From contig CM017560.1 in the NCBI GenBank assembly GCA_007844125.1, positions 6,726,759 through 6,790,758 of the forward strand: a stretch of DNA of 64,000 nucleotides, in the 5' to 3' direction. The notes below the pieces were generated by a model. It saw only the letters and a program-made list of their open reading frames with translations, did not search any database and had not been told where the DNA came from. Position 1 is the first letter of the stretch. Every line of letters begins with the position of its first letter. This DNA is from Sinonovacula constricta (taxonomy: Eukaryota > Mollusca > Bivalvia > Cardiida > Solecurtidae). The translations under genes and the position numbers were made by a program. Below are positions 46,514 to 59,360 of the stretch, one piece after another.

Positions 46514-47125
46514 TTATGGCTTCATGTCCGTCGTCGTAAATTGTTCATGGTACCCAATATTCTGCAAGTTGACCCAACTCAACACAAGAGAAGTACTGAC
46601 ATCTCCCGTTAAGGATTCAACCTCCTCATACAGGTCTACATCCATTTCTGTAATGACATCGTCTTTGTTCATTTCGAGCTCGTCAAGACTCTCGTCACCG
46701 CTGCTGTCGGACATAAAGGCAGTGGTGTCCTCGGCGTCACTTACAGCAATGGTGGAAGCAGAAGAGTTAAACACATCAGCAACAACATCCTCGTCTTCGT
46801 CTACGTACCGACAGTGATCGAACAGATCCTGCACTGTGTCATCGTAGGCATATTCGGAATCCATCAGACGTTCTATAAACGCCCGGTTCATGCCCGTCCA
46901 TCTGTCCCGGACGAAGGAGTTGTTGAGACCGGACCGGGATTGGCAGCCCGAGAATCCAGACTCGAGCCCAGATTCCGACATTATGGAAGTCTCGTATTCC
47001 GAGAGACCAGTCCGCTCCCGGATAGATGGAGATTGTGTGACCTGATTCGTGTCGTTTAGTAACACATTGGTGTTCTTGGTATTATCAACTCGAACCTTGG
47101 TGTTTGCTGTATTGTTTAGATACAT
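46514..47125 (-). CDS. Single-exon acidic protein, 203 aa, unknown function
   Basis: ATG at 47125-47123, stop at 46516-46514; an in-frame TGA two codons upstream fixes the start. It is clearly less AT-rich than its surroundings. No signal peptide or membrane segment. The N-terminal part is Asn/Thr-rich (MYLNNTANTKVRVDNTKNTN). The middle is Ser/Gly-rich and contains a conserved-looking RDRWTGMNRAFIERLMDS. The C-terminal two thirds are strongly acidic (YVDEDEDVVADVF, SDSSGDESLDELEMNKDD), suggesting a disordered nuclear or cytoplasmic protein. I do not recognise a family. It has no copy in the segmental duplication and is in opposite orientation to the receptor genes. It could be a retrocopy or one exon of a longer gene. 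Confidence 0.6.
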   Translation of the reverse strand: MYLNNTANTKVRVDNTKNTNVLLNDTNQVTQSPSIRERTGLSEYETSIMSESGLESGFSGCQSRSGLNNSFVRDRWTGMNRAFIERLMDSEYAYDDTVQDLFDHCRYVDEDEDVVADVFNSSASTIAVSDAEDTTAFMSDSSGDESLDELEMNKDDVITEMDVDLYEEVESLTGDVSTSLVLSWVNLQNIGYHEQFTTTDMKP

Positions 47126-47244
47126 TGATCAAGCTGTAGGTCTTGCTAGCTTCGCGTGTTAGCGAATTAATTTCTTTGTCCGATAGATCTTCAAACTATT
47201 TCCTTTCCCTAAATTTTCTTTCTGAATAAGAATAAATGACACAG

Positions 47245-47610
47245 TCCTATGAGCATTGCAACATATACCAAACTCCGAAAAGGCACAGAACAAAGGTATT
47301 TCACATGCAAGTCAGGCGAAAAGTAAGACCAAATTTGTGATGAGTCATTTAACGAAAAGAGCAAGCAATGATAAGAAAACTGATCGATTTGAATACGTGT
47401 TCAACCGCTGACGTTTTGTTTGACAAGTTTTGACGAAAGCATGACGTCATTTAAAAATAATTTCCACATAGTGTTTAGAAGAGAGATAGGTATTATTTCG
47501 ATTAGAAAACCTACAGAAAACGTTAATATTAAATGAAATTATCTATTCGAATTAAGAAAAAAATGACCAGAGAAGAGTAAATGGTTGTAGCATCCTGTTC
47601 GCCGACTCAC
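47245..47610 (-). mobile_element. MITE, minus-strand copy lacking hairpin core
   Basis: TIR TCCTATGAGCATTGCAACAT at 47245, then the 'gacgtcatt' and 'gagagataggtattatttcg' segments and 'accagagaagagtaaatgg'. The central CCGACTG hairpin segment is missing. It ends at GCATCCTGTTC, the same place as the 10878 copy. Confidence 0.65.
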
Positions 47611-47619
47611 AATATTAAT

Positions 47620-48085
47620 TCCACCAGCAGCCATTTTGTTTTAAACATATATCTGCTACTGAACAGTCTTAAAGTTACGACCAAAATCTTATGACCGTTT
47701 TGCTGATACTTCTTTTATAACACATAAAAGAAAAGTTGAAGAATAAACATCTAATTACCATGTAGACCTTTGTGAAGCGTAAACAGAGAAAACATATAGG
47801 GTTTAAAGAACTTGGTTTAAATACAGAGAAGGTGAAGCAGTTTGGTATAAGGCAATAAATGAATATTACAGTAAAATATCTATTGATCTACTAATCTCTC
47901 AATGCCCCACTGTACAGATGTAAAATGAACAAAATAATGTACATATGAATGATTTAACATTGTGTATGTAATGGGTTTTAAGGACAAATGTCGATCGTAG
48001 GGTTGATCGGAATGTATAAGCTATGAAGATGAAGCCAGTGCCAATATAAAGTGAATAACAGTACATGCGATCTCCCCGTGCATGT
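47620..48085. other. Intergenic, nothing recognised
   Basis: AT-rich sequence between two MITE copies. Confidence 0.4.
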
Positions 48086-48108
48086 TATCTATGTTGTCAT
48101 TTAATTAA

Positions 48109-48654
48109 TCCTATAAGGATTGTAACGTGTATTTCTTTTGATGGACATTGGACTTTGGTTCCTCAATTCTATCTTCAGATGAACAGGATGCTACAGTAAC
48201 AACTATCTATTCTTCTCTCGTCATGTTTTTTTCTTGATTCAAAAAGTTGGTTTCACTTATAGTCGGTCATTTTTGTTTAGTTTTTCTAATGGAAATAATA
48301 CCCCTTTCTTTTCTAAACACTGTGGACATTATTTTTCAATGACGTTACTTCTTTCGTCATAACTTATTAAAGAAAACATCAGCGCTTGGACAGTTTTGTA
48401 TTCAAATAGATCAGTTTTCTTTTCATTGCTTGCCTTTGAGAAATCCATCAGGGGGTGCGGAGTTAGAGCTCTGTAAGGCCGGTTTAGGTACCCCAGCCGG
48501 CCCATGTTTCCGGATGGCCGTTCCAGGGCGGTGACTGTCGGGTTTGCACTTTTAAAATCATAAAAATGTGTTCTTACTTTTCACTTGGCTTGCGCGTGGG
48601 GTGCCTTTGTCCTGTGCATTTCGGAGTTTGATACATGTTGCAATGCTCATAGGA
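48109..48654 (+). mobile_element. MITE, full-length copy with TIRs
   Basis: The left end TCCTATAAGGATTGTAACGT and the reverse of the right end TCCTATGAGCATTGCAACAT agree over about 24 bp (20 matches), giving a non-autonomous TIR element of about 546 bp. Similarity between copies extends a further 10-15 bp outside this core on each side. The core contains GAGCTCTGTAAGGCCGG and the imperfect GGCCGTTCC hairpin motif. No transposase ORF. Its right end is within about 20 bp of the start of segmental copy 2. Confidence 0.75.
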
Positions 48655-49945
48655 CTTTGTCATATATTCTTATTTGTGAGTTGGTATATTTCATTTGCTT
48701 ATTATTTTGATAGATGTGTATATGTTTTTGTATTACATACATGTATTTCCATAATTTCATCATAATTCTCTTGAACGTGTATGTTTAGTTTATAAATAGC
48801 AATTATCCATGTTTTATATATATGTGTATAGTTTAGAGAAAATAAAAGAATTGCCTATCTGTCTTTTATATTTATTCATTGCAGTACAGTAATAGTATAG
48901 CATTCACCGACACCGTTGAATTTTAGCAACATAGTAATATTACAAGAAAAGTCGTTGATGTGAAGCATCAAAAACTTGGACAGTTAAACATGTTGAAGCA
49001 ATATGGAAGAAAGTTTAGACATATTTGAAAAGTTATGGGTTTTATTTGATTGTTTTGAGTATTCTAATTATCGCCAGAAAACCAGAAAAAGTACGTATAG
49101 TGTTAAGTCCTGAGATCAAAGAATGATTTAAAACAAAACAAAAAGCAAATAACAACACCATTTAATGATTTAACAGCTGTTACACGTGTGTAAGAAAAAG
49201 AAGGTGGTAACATTATTACAATTTACTGTATCACTTAAGTGTACAGGCAGAAAATGTGCATGTGCAGCAGCCTGACATTACACAAAGCATAAAAGTTTAG
49301 ATGGTATTTTTCTGGAACATAGCATGTTTTTCTCTTTCTCGCTATTTTATTTTTTGTTGTTGAAGTTGTTTTGTCTGGAAGATTTTTTGTAGGTAGGTTA
49401 AATATACAAAGAACCATGTTTATTATTTCATAAACTTAACATACTTTACACATTTAAAGTGAAATGGGTAAAAACAAACCGGGTTGAAGCAGTAAAAACA
49501 GAACGATCTGGTTATCCTTTATCCGGATGGAACTAATGTTGTAATAAAGCTATGTTAGTACGTACGTATGTACTACTGTGGTTTATAATTTAAACACAGA
49601 ACCGACATTAAGAATATAAGTTAACGAAAGTTGCTAACAAGTAAGAGTTTGTATTCCGTTCAATAAGAATCAAAATGCTGCAATGTATCAAACTGACTAA
49701 TTATGAAAAGCAAATTTTAATATCACCAAGATGGATACTGCTTTTTAGTAAATTTGTGGTAAGGAAGTAATAATTAGTCTGAACATATCCTGTCATAGTA
49801 TTATGGAGTGCAATGACTGGACTGTGTCATTGTCATGGATTAATATTATGACAATCAGCGGCAAGGTCTATTAATTGTAATACATTAATATCAAGACAGC
49901 AACACTGTCCAAAGAGCCCTTATAGCAAGAAAAATTCTACTTAAG

Positions 49946-50115
<170 letters not shown>

Positions 50116-50584
50116 ATAAGTATGCATATATTAACAGGAATCTCAAAACATTTTTTCTGAACCATCTGTAGAATTGTTGCAAAACTGATATTTTCACAGT
50201 CCATGAGATCATCAACATATGATAACATTCAAATACCTTTTAACAAACCAGTAGTTTGTGTGTTTTTTTCACCACCAAATGAAAAGAATTAAGTTGGCTG
50301 GATTAGATTTTTTTTATCTCAATAAGAATTAATAATTTAACAAATCGCAAGTTAATTAATCATGTTGGCACTGTCTATAACATTAAGAAAAACCTACAAT
50401 TCTATATTTAAAGTCATATCCATGTCCATGTCATTTTTTTTGTTTTTAGCTAAAATCCAGCTGTCTGTTTAAAAAAAAAAGTTGTTTATATTCAAAATAA
50501 TTTTGCTAACTGGGTTAATATAAAAATAAACGCTGAATGTATGAATGTCGTACATTGTAAGCTTCAGATCGTAAACACGCCAAT

Positions 50585-51670
50585 GACAGTCAGCGGCTTG
50601 GTTCGATCATTGCAAGACATAAATACTTTGACGGCGACAAATCCAGTCATGGCTATACACAAATACTATGACGGCGACACAGTCCAATCATTGCTATACA
50701 CTAAATATTTTGACAGCAACACAGTCCTGTTATTGCAATACATAAATACTTTGACAGCGACACAGTCCAGTTATTGCAATATACTAAAAACTTTGACAGC
50801 GACACAGTCCAGTCATTGCAATACAAAACTACTATGATGCGAGACACAGTCCAGTCATTGCAATGCATAAATACTTTGGCCGCGACACAGTCTAGTCATT
50901 GCAATACATTGCTACTTTGATAGCGACACAGTCCAGTCACTACAATTTCATAAATACTATGATGCGCGACACAGTCCAGTCATTGCTATACAAAGTTTCC
51001 ATGACGGCGACACAGTCCAGTCATTGCAATAAATTGATACTATGACTGCGACACAGTCCAGTCATTGCAATACATTAATACTTTGACGGCAACACAGTCC
51101 AGTCATTGCAATACATTAATACTTTGACGGCCACACAGTCCAGTCATTGCTATACAGTGATACTTTGACGGCCACACAGTCCAGTCATTGCTATACATTA
51201 ATACTTTGACGGCCACACAGTCCAGTCATTGCAATACATTAATACTTTGACAGCAACACAGTCCATTCATTGCAATACATTAATACTTTGACGGCCACAC
51301 AGTCCAGTCATTGCTATACAGTGATACTTTGACGGCCACACAGTCCAGTCATTGCTATACATTAATACTATGATGGCGACACAGTCCAGTCATTGCTACA
51401 CATTAATACTATGATGGCCACACAGTCCAGTCATTGCTATACAGTGATACTTTGACGGCCACACAGTCCAGTCATTGCAATACATTAAATAATTTGACAG
51501 CGACACAGTCCAGTCATTGCAATACATAAATACTTTGACAGCGACACAGTCCATTCATTGCAATACATTAATACTATGACGGCGACACAGTCCAGTCATT
51601 GCAATACATAAATACTATGACGGCGACACAGTCCAGTCATTGCTATACATTAATACTATGAGAGTCGGTA
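50585..51670 (+). repeat. Minisatellite, 41-bp unit, upstream of gene B2
   Basis: Same unit family as 25217-26745, about 26 copies, with more GACGGCCACA variants, so the two arrays have diverged since duplication. Confidence 0.95.
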
Positions 51671-52221
51671 ATAAATCTATGCATTGCAATATATTTATGA
51701 CATGACAGTCAGCGACACACTTCAGTCATTGCACTACATTAACACAATGACAGTCTTCAACATAGTTTAGGCATACCAATACTATACTATAGGAGTCAGT
51801 TACACAGCTCAGCATTTGCTTATGGAACGCACATAAAATCCAATGAGGAATGTGCCGTTAACTTACTTTCCATGTTTTGTGTGTGCAAATGCTATTGTTG
51901 TCATTTACATGTACTATTAAAAGTTATCATTGTTATATTTGTTGTATAATTGGTATAATTCTATGCTTACTAACTTAACATTTTAAAACCACAAACAATA
52001 ATGTAAAAAAAGCAACCGGAACCTTTTATCATTTTAAAGCATCTTCTTGACACATGCGTCAATTGTGCATCGAAAGTATGAATACCATTTGTTTCATTAA
52101 TTTCCCGGTCAGTATTCTTACTCGTAATAGTATCTATTCATTGTTGTAACATGGAATAAACTACACAGCGATGATTGTCTCTGGTATGCCATGTCTGGAT
52201 AATTCATACGGAAATACGATC

Positions 52222-52282
52222 ATGAATAAATCAAGTTTTTCCATAACAATCATTGGTTTCCTCGGATGTGTGCAGTTGTCAG
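52222..52282 (+). CDS. Gene B2 exon 1: signal peptide
   Basis: ATG at 52222, 61 nt, phase-1 donor GTATTT at 52283. It reads MNKSSFSITIIGFLGCVQL, one residue different from B1. Such close preservation against a diverged flank supports a functional start. Confidence 0.75.
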
Positions 52283-55200
52283 GTATTTTATTATTTATTT
52301 CTACTTAAAGCTGCGTCCACATATTCAGATAAGATCAGCTGTTAAATTCCAGACTGCTTCGGGATCATTGACAAGTCTTCTTGGCCAGCCTTAACCAGCA
52401 CTGGCGTTTCAAAAATAATCGACTGTCACTCGGCATTTTGGTAAACTCTTCTGTGAGACTTGGAAAAATAATTCTTCACGTTTGCATGCCGGCCATATTA
52501 TGACATGCTGAATTGTCGTTGATCATGTCTCCGCCGACTTATGTTATCAGCGCGCTGCAAAGCGCAGTTTGGGGCGGTGTAAGTTAATCTCTATAAGTCA
52601 TTTAACGTATGTAAATAGTAGTTACTATAAATAGTTTTGTGGTGAATCAAATACACAACGCATTAGACAGATGGCAAGTCAAAAGATGCTAACACAGTCA
52701 CTAACATTAAATAACAGAAACTATATATATTATAGTAAACATACACGAATTTATATGTATATGAATATATATGTTGCACTTTAACTGAACTTAGATCTTA
52801 AATAAATGCTCATAATTTCTATCGCATGCTGCCAAAATAAACTTTGTTCAAAACTAACTCCCAGTTATTTATTTAGTCAACAATGCACCCTGTCGTCTGA
52901 ACATAAAGCCCAAGGGCACTATTCCTTTCCGAAAGTGTGCGGTAACTTTAGATCATAGACCTATGTTTAGTTTTAGACCAAGATCCTATGAGCTAACGGC
53001 ATCTGAACTTCAATAGGGGGGGGGGCATAGATAATACCAATATCCTTTGCCATAACCTGGCAAAGAGCTGCAGAAGGCAGTGTGACCCACGCAGGATATC
53101 GCAAACATCTATTCCGGTCTAGTAGATAATGCATAATCAGTTGAACACAAGTTCAAATAAGATTTTTATCCCTCCATTCATGCGCATCTTTCCTCTAGTA
53201 ACTGAAGAATATTTCTACTCGGAGTTGTTCATTCATATACCACGACGTGTCCAGTCTCCTTTGTCATACCTATTTGTTTCTGTAGTCGCACTTTTCCCAT
53301 GCACGAAGACTGGCCGCGAGTAGTAAAGGTCATGCAGGGTCAATCCTTCGGACATCCGAATTTCAGCTTTCTCATAACTCTGAACTCTGTCTCAAGCGAC
53401 ACCACACTAGATAAAGTAGCTCGTTAGTCCAAATCAAAAGTAAACTTCCGACGACAAGGGCAGGCTCAATGACGCCGATCACCTCCTAACACTTACTCAC
53501 TCCTCACACTAACTTACGACACCGGCTCACTCTTGATCGTCAGCTCACTCCTGATCTTCGGTGCACTTGCCCAGGTTCCCCTCACCCCTGTCACGGCTCT
53601 GTTTGACTATCCCTGAACTGTCCAGACGGCGCCTTAGAGTCCTCGTCATCTCAGACCCCAGGCTCCCGACGGATTCGTTTAAGTCTTAGCATAATTGAAC
53701 ACCAAAAATACTTAACAACCATTAAATAACCTAATCAACCTTCATTAAAATGTTGTTAAAGGAAATAAATTAAATGAAAATACTCGGAAAAAAAGCCAAC
53801 CAATTAAAATTCCCAATTAACACGCATATCGTTTGTATCGATTGAAAAAAATATGAAAAAAATAAGCGATATATTAGCAATTTAATACAACTTTTAAATA
53901 ATAAATTTACAAGAATTCTTAAGCCCACATTATTTTTGCTTGCAATCCTGAGAATGCTGGACTGAAAAGAAAGTATCTAAGGTGGTGGATACATAGACTG
54001 GGTAGTTGGTTTGTTATAAATATACCGGTGTTCTTACCAACTATGCCCCGACAAAAATTGTACTGCATCTATTCAGCCATCTTTAAATGCCATTCAATGG
54101 TACCATTACTTATTTAACTTCTTGTAAACATTGTCTATTGTACGCTGGACAAAATCTATTTCAGTGATTTGGCAGAGTTAAACAGAATCGCTCCCATAAA
54201 TTTTCATAGGCGGACAAGATTTCTGCCGTTAATTTCCCAAAGCGGATATAATTTTGTCCTTTTGTATTTGTCCGGGAGGGATATTGTCCTACATGTATAT
54301 TACAATGTTTAATAAATTGTGTTAGTTCTAATTTTGCAATTGTCTAAAGAAATCATGTTAACCCTGTCTTATTAACATGTAATGCTGCTTATACCCATAA
54401 ACTACTGCAATATTATTTATGTTTTAACAAAAGTTTATGCATTGTGTGTTATGAACATAATGAATTAACTAGATTGCACTCATAATAACTTACGACTGTA
54501 TACCTTTAAAGTACAAAGTATTGTCCAAAACTGTTTTATTTTAATATATCAATAGCAAACACTGAACATTACAGTGTCTTCGGCCCTTTGATTTATAATT
54601 TTTGCCAATGGTTCCAGATTATCTCCATTTAACGTGCAAAGTCCCACGAATTTATCAATCACAAGCGCATATTGTTGGTCCATGTCAGCCAGCTACTGTA
54701 AGGAGTCATCATTTGCACTTTTATGCTTCCGATTCCTTAGCAATACACATAGTTTCCTCTCGGAGCAGTAACGAGTAGAAAAAATTAATAAATAATTTGT
54801 GTTATTGGCGAGCGCGTCGCGTACATATGGAATGCTCTCTAAAACTTGCACGTGGGGAAAATTTGTTTTGCGGGTTTTCATAACTCGATACAATACGGGT
54901 CCTTATTCGGTAAACGGCGTCCTATTTTATTTATTTATTTTTATCGTTATTTTTGTGTTTCTGTAACTTCAAAATAAACAATAAGATACTGAGAAAGACA
55001 AAATGTACTATGCTCAAGAAAAATATTATCTTAACAATAAATATTTGTGTAATGTCAGGCTGCTGCACATGTGCTTGTACACTTTAGATATATAGTTGAT
55101 ATAATCATCTTGGAAAACCTAATATATGTTGCCGAGTTTTACTTTTTATTTTGATTTAAACTAATCCATAGTCTCAGGAAAATACGTTATACATAACTTT

Positions 55201-55388
55201 TTCTCAAGAGTTATAGTATACTAAAAACTTTTAAGTAAAAACATTACTTTTCAAATATGTCTGTATACCTCTTCCACTCAACAACTTTTCTTGTTGTACA
55301 ATATAGCATGCCATGTTATAAGCGTATGGTTTGTATCGGTGTGTTTTGTTCTATCTCTGTCGAGGCTTTTGATCTGTTTCTATTCCAG
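52283..55388. other. Gene B2 intron 1
   Basis: Conserved with B1 intron 1, including the GC-richer block (53290-53690). The region 54.78-55.3 kb is not obviously matched in B1 and holds a 66-codon minus-strand ORF (54693-54893) with no known domain. Confidence 0.5.
53290..53690 (-). repeat. GC-richer conserved block, copy 2
   Basis: Partner of 28310-28690; conserved better than the flanking intron. Confidence 0.25.
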
Positions 55389-55709
55389 TAAATGGTTTTA
55401 ATGTCACCTTAAACCAGACGTCCTATGACGATGTACAATTGACCTGCACCGTCCCAGATAAGTCGGGCGTGATAGGTTTTCAGTGGAGATTGAACGGCAC
55501 ACTTGTGGCCTCCTTCCGGTCCGACACCTGCGTCCCGGTGGGCGCAGCCATCTTCCACAAAATGATACCAACATGCGAAAGCGTCAACAGAATGACATTG
55601 ACCCTTGTGGAATCAAGTATCATGCAGTACAGTCAGAACTGGAGCTGCCAGGTAATCCAGAACAAGACCCAAAATGGCGAATATTCCAGTTCGATTGTCC
55701 AGTTGAAAG
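55389..55709 (+). CDS. Gene B2 exon 2: Ig domain 1
   Basis: 321 nt, phase 1-1 (TATTCCAG acceptor, GTTAGT donor), same length as B1. The Ig core is kept: LTCTV, GFQWRLNG, MTLTL, NWSCQV, and the additional Cys pair (SDTCV, IPTCES). Substitutions against B1 concentrate between the second and third core strands (FRSDTCVPVGAAIFHKM against FLSDTCVTLGTANLIKI) and after the last Cys. That would fit divergence of surface loops. Confidence 0.85.
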
Positions 55710-55937
55710 GTTAGTAGGTGCCATTTAAGCAGTCTGAACCAACAATGTATATTATTTATCCAATGAGAGAGGAAGGGAGCTTTTATAATTATGTTTAGGT
55801 TTAGGTATGACGTATAATAGCACAAGCGCAATTTGGAAAGATGAGCAGATTGATGTTCAAATTAAAAAAATAGCTTGAAACCCCTTCATTTCATATAAGG
55901 GTATTGGGTTAAAGGTATTTTAAAAGACAAATTATTC

Positions 55938-56155
55938 ATGGTAGGTGGCCGTGGCCGAGCGGTTGGAGCCGCCGACTTGCAACTCATCGATTGGGTATAA
56001 ATCCCTTCCGTGGCCAGAGCTTTCATGTGAGTCTTTCTACTGACTTGAAGTGCGCCGTTGGGTGGACCCAGACATATTTCTGCGGTCTTCCTACACAGAT
56101 ACCTGGGCGCCGCCAGTATGAGATTTAACAACAAGTAAACAAGCAAAATAAAATA
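55938..56155 (+). mobile_element. tRNA-derived SINE in Ig intron (B2)
   Basis: Orthologous to 30838-31060. The head here, GGCCGTGGCCGAGCGGTTGG, is closer to a tRNA-Ser/Leu A-box region. The tail is A-rich. Confidence 0.6.
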
Positions 56156-56619
56156 TTAACCTTTAACTGTTTAAGTGATAATATTCCAATCTTACGATAC
56201 TTAAATGTACGATAGAATAGAACAATATTTAGAATAAAGTTGAATTCATAGTTATATGCTACCTTTTCATTAATCATTTATATCTGCTAAATAACGATTA
56301 TGTCAAACTATGAAAACTATATTTATTAAATGAAAGCATTTATTGAAACATGTTTACAATGGAAGTCAATGAGTACCCGGATACGCAAATATAATATTTT
56401 GACATTTAAACAAGGATACATGCTCTCGAATGTTCATTGATTTGAATTACTTTACTGAATTATGTTTTGTTTTTAAGCTTTTCTCACCAATAGGCCAATG
56501 AGCCTTTACACTTGCTATTGAATTTCTTTTAAACGAAAGAAATATGGAAGCGAATAGAAATAGCACTACAAAATAAACAAACAAAAAAAACAAAAATAAA
56601 AAAATACGTATTATTGCAG

Positions 56620-56949
56620 TTAGTCCAAGAGTTGCGTCGAAAGCTAGCACAGAGCGGACATTCAGCATTCGTGAGAATGAAAGCATCGACCTTAAGATTG
56701 AGGTTTTGTCCAACCCCGAGCCGGCATTCACGTGGACAAAGCAAACTGACAAACAGGACTGGGAGTCCTTTAAGTGCATGCCACATATTAGAGTTGAAAG
56801 TGATGGGCTGCAGTCAACATTGAAAATCTTCAGAGCTCAGTCAACGGATGAGGGGACGTACAAGGTACATGTAGATAACGCTGTCGGTGAGGCATTAGTT
56901 GAAGAGTTTCAACTCTTCGTAACAGATAGACTGCCAGGAGACGCAAATG
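56620..56949 (+). CDS. Gene B2 exon 3: Ig-like domain 2 without the canonical disulfide
   Basis: 330 nt, phase 1-1 (acceptor TTATTGCAG, donor GTAAGG). One codon shorter than B1 (WTKQTDKQDW against WTRRRTDKQDW). Strand-B position is Ile in DLKIEVLSNPEPAFTW and strand-F position is Val in DEGTYKVHVDN, so both canonical cysteines are absent as in B1. The single Cys in FKCMPHI is kept. The second half is almost identical to B1. Confidence 0.85.
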
Positions 56950-57728
56950 GTAAGGTTTTTTTTTTTTATATTGATGTCGTTATCAAAAAGACAAATTCCA
57001 AAAGTCGGATATGTTCAGTAATGCTTCTTTCTTGTTTGTTGTTTATTTAAATTCTGTGTTGTCTTCCTTTTCTTGCACTGTTAATATATTGGTTACTTAC
57101 GCCTGATTATTCAAACCAACGGATTTTTGTAGCATGACCCAATTATAGCCAGTAAACATGACAACGGACTTACTCGTCGCGGACTACTGTACGCTTTGAA
57201 TAAAACAAAAAAACTTCACGAAATTATAGAATATAAATCTAATATCAAACAATATCAAAATTAATTTGATAAATGTACTACCCGATTACCAGTCAGCTGT
57301 CACTTTTGCCAGTTTTAGCCAACTACGTAATATATTTCATGATTATCCAAGACAATGTATATTCCCGATGTTTATTTTTCGTATTGATCGATACTTGTAA
57401 TTGTATATGCATGTAATGAGGAATATCATAATACTAATGTGATAATATTTTTTTGTGTTTAATGTCTTCATTTCTATATGATTTATAGGCCCATCGCGGT
57501 GGGCAATGTGCATTATTTACCTAATTGTTCATAAACTTTTTATATATTAAAACTGTAAATGTTGCACAAACCACAATAAATCTACCTATCTATATTGGTC
57601 TACCACTTGCATATGACTCGGGTATGACGAGAGCTATATCTGGGATTGAACTTGAGACCTTTCAGACTACATGTTACTTATACTTTTGGCTGTCATGCCG
57701 TAAACATAAGGCTTATGTTTGGTTGCAG

Positions 57729-57863
57729 AACCGGATGTACCAATGCTGACACCGACTACTATCAGCCTTGGCGCTGCTGTCATCATTCTGATCGTACTTG
57801 TCGTCGTTATTGTCACGTATCGACGTTGCCGGAAAAAATGCGAGACTCCAGCTCACACGTACG
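57729..57863 (+). CDS. Gene B2 exon 4: transmembrane segment
   Basis: 135 nt, phase 1-1 (GGTTGCAG acceptor, GTACGT donor). EPDVPMLTPTTIS, helix LGAAVIILIVLVVVIVTY, then RRCRKKCETPAHTY. The helix and the basic di-Cys juxtamembrane region match B1. The pre-helix linker is four codons shorter. Confidence 0.85.
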
Positions 57864-57979
57864 GTACGTTAGTCCAAACATTCTTCCCATAAAAGTAGTT
57901 AGTCTCTGCTAGTTTAAACATATTTGCTTTTGGTCGAATGGACAGGTTATTATTTAATCTGAAAGAAGTGTATACTTAT

Positions 57980-58590
57980 TAGGTAGTACACGGTATCACG
58001 TGGTATTTACTTAGGTAGAACACGGCCTCACTTAGTATTTACCTGGGTAGGACACGGTCTCACGTGGTATCTATCTAGGCAAAACACGGTCTTGCTTGGT
58101 ATCCATCTGGGTAGAACACTCTCTCACGTGGTATCTTATGGGCAGAACAGCGTGGTATCTAACTGGGTAGATCACGGTCTTACATGGTATCTATCTGGGT
58201 CGAACACGGCCTCACGTTGTATTTACCTGGGTCGAATACGGTCTCACGTTGTATCTACCTGGGTCAAACACGGTCTCGTGTGGTATCTACGCGGGTCGAA
58301 CACGCTATCACATGGTATATACCTGGGGGAAACACTGTCTCGTTTGGTATTTATTTAGGTCGGACACGCTCTCACGCGGTATCTACCTTGGTATAACACA
58401 ATCTCACGTGGTACCTACCTTGGTAGAACGCTGTCTCACGTGGTATCTACCTAGGTAGAACACCAGGGTTTCTTCCTGGGCAGAACACGGTCTCACATGG
58501 TATCTACCTGGATCGAACACACTCTCACTTGGTATGTGTCTTGGTAGAACACGGTCTTACATGGTATCTACATGGGTAGAAAACGGTATA
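57980..58590 (+). repeat. Minisatellite, 32-bp unit with CACGTG, in TM intron of B2
   Basis: About 19 degenerate units of the same family as 32845-33740. Confidence 0.93.
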
Positions 58591-58912
58591 GAGGGTAATT
58601 ATTAGGCTGTACCTTGACCACACGAGTAATCGGCTTCTGTTAACAATTAATAATTAAAAAATAACATTTTAGAGGAAATTCGACAGACAAAGCACCTCCG
58701 TTAAAACGTTTAAGGAAGTCATCTTATTGTTTAAAAATAATGAACACTTTGTTGACATCATTGTTTAGATTGTGTTTTGATAAAGTGTGTATACTTTTAG
58801 TGCGTTTCTTCCTCTTGTACTTTGCTGTCTTCCGTTTAGTTTTTTACTTTTTTAATCATATACTGTTTAAAATCACTAACGTATATTTGACAAGAATTTT
58901 AATCCATTTCAG

Positions 58913-58940
58913 ATGGGAGCTTTGAGCGTAGGATTCCCAG
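58913..58940 (+). CDS. Gene B2 exon 5: cytoplasmic microexon
   Basis: 28 nt between CATTTCAG and GTAAAT. Phase 1 in, phase 2 out: D-G-S-F-E-R-R-I-P plus two bases. One codon longer than B1 at its start. Confidence 0.6.
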
Positions 58941-59229
58941 GTAAATTTCGTTTGAATTCAAATAGGCAGGTTATGTGCGTGTGCGTGTGCGCGTGTGTGT
59001 TTATTTTACGCACGTGTTGTTGTAATTTGAGTAAGTTGGAAGGATTTTGCCTGAGGTGGGGGTGCGTGAATTTTTCAAAATGATATATATGCGGAGGAAG
59101 CAAGTTTCTAGCAAGGAGCTGAACTAATTCCATTGAAAAGAGTTTTGTTTAAGTTGAAATCATTGGCACTTTCCACCGATTTTACGGAAAACTCGTAGAA
59201 ATGACAGAGTTGTTCCAAGTGAATTTTGT

Positions 59230-59305
59230 TATGTCGCGGCCAAGGTATGAACCAGGAGTCTCTCCTGCAGGGAGCCGACGCTCTACCGATACCAGATTTG
59301 TCTTG
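59230..59305 (-). mobile_element. SINE fragment (tRNA head, minus strand), copy 2
   Basis: Counterpart of 34325-34400, so inserted before the segmental duplication. Confidence 0.5.
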
Positions 59306-59360
59306 GTTTAAGCGGATTAAAACATGGAGTCAAAGAGGGGCGGATCGACTGAGTAAGATA

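Noticed and set aside
58092..58458. Overlapping ORFs rich in WYLPGSNTVS (also 32991-33495)
   Set aside because: Read-through of the 32-bp minisatellite in the TM intron.
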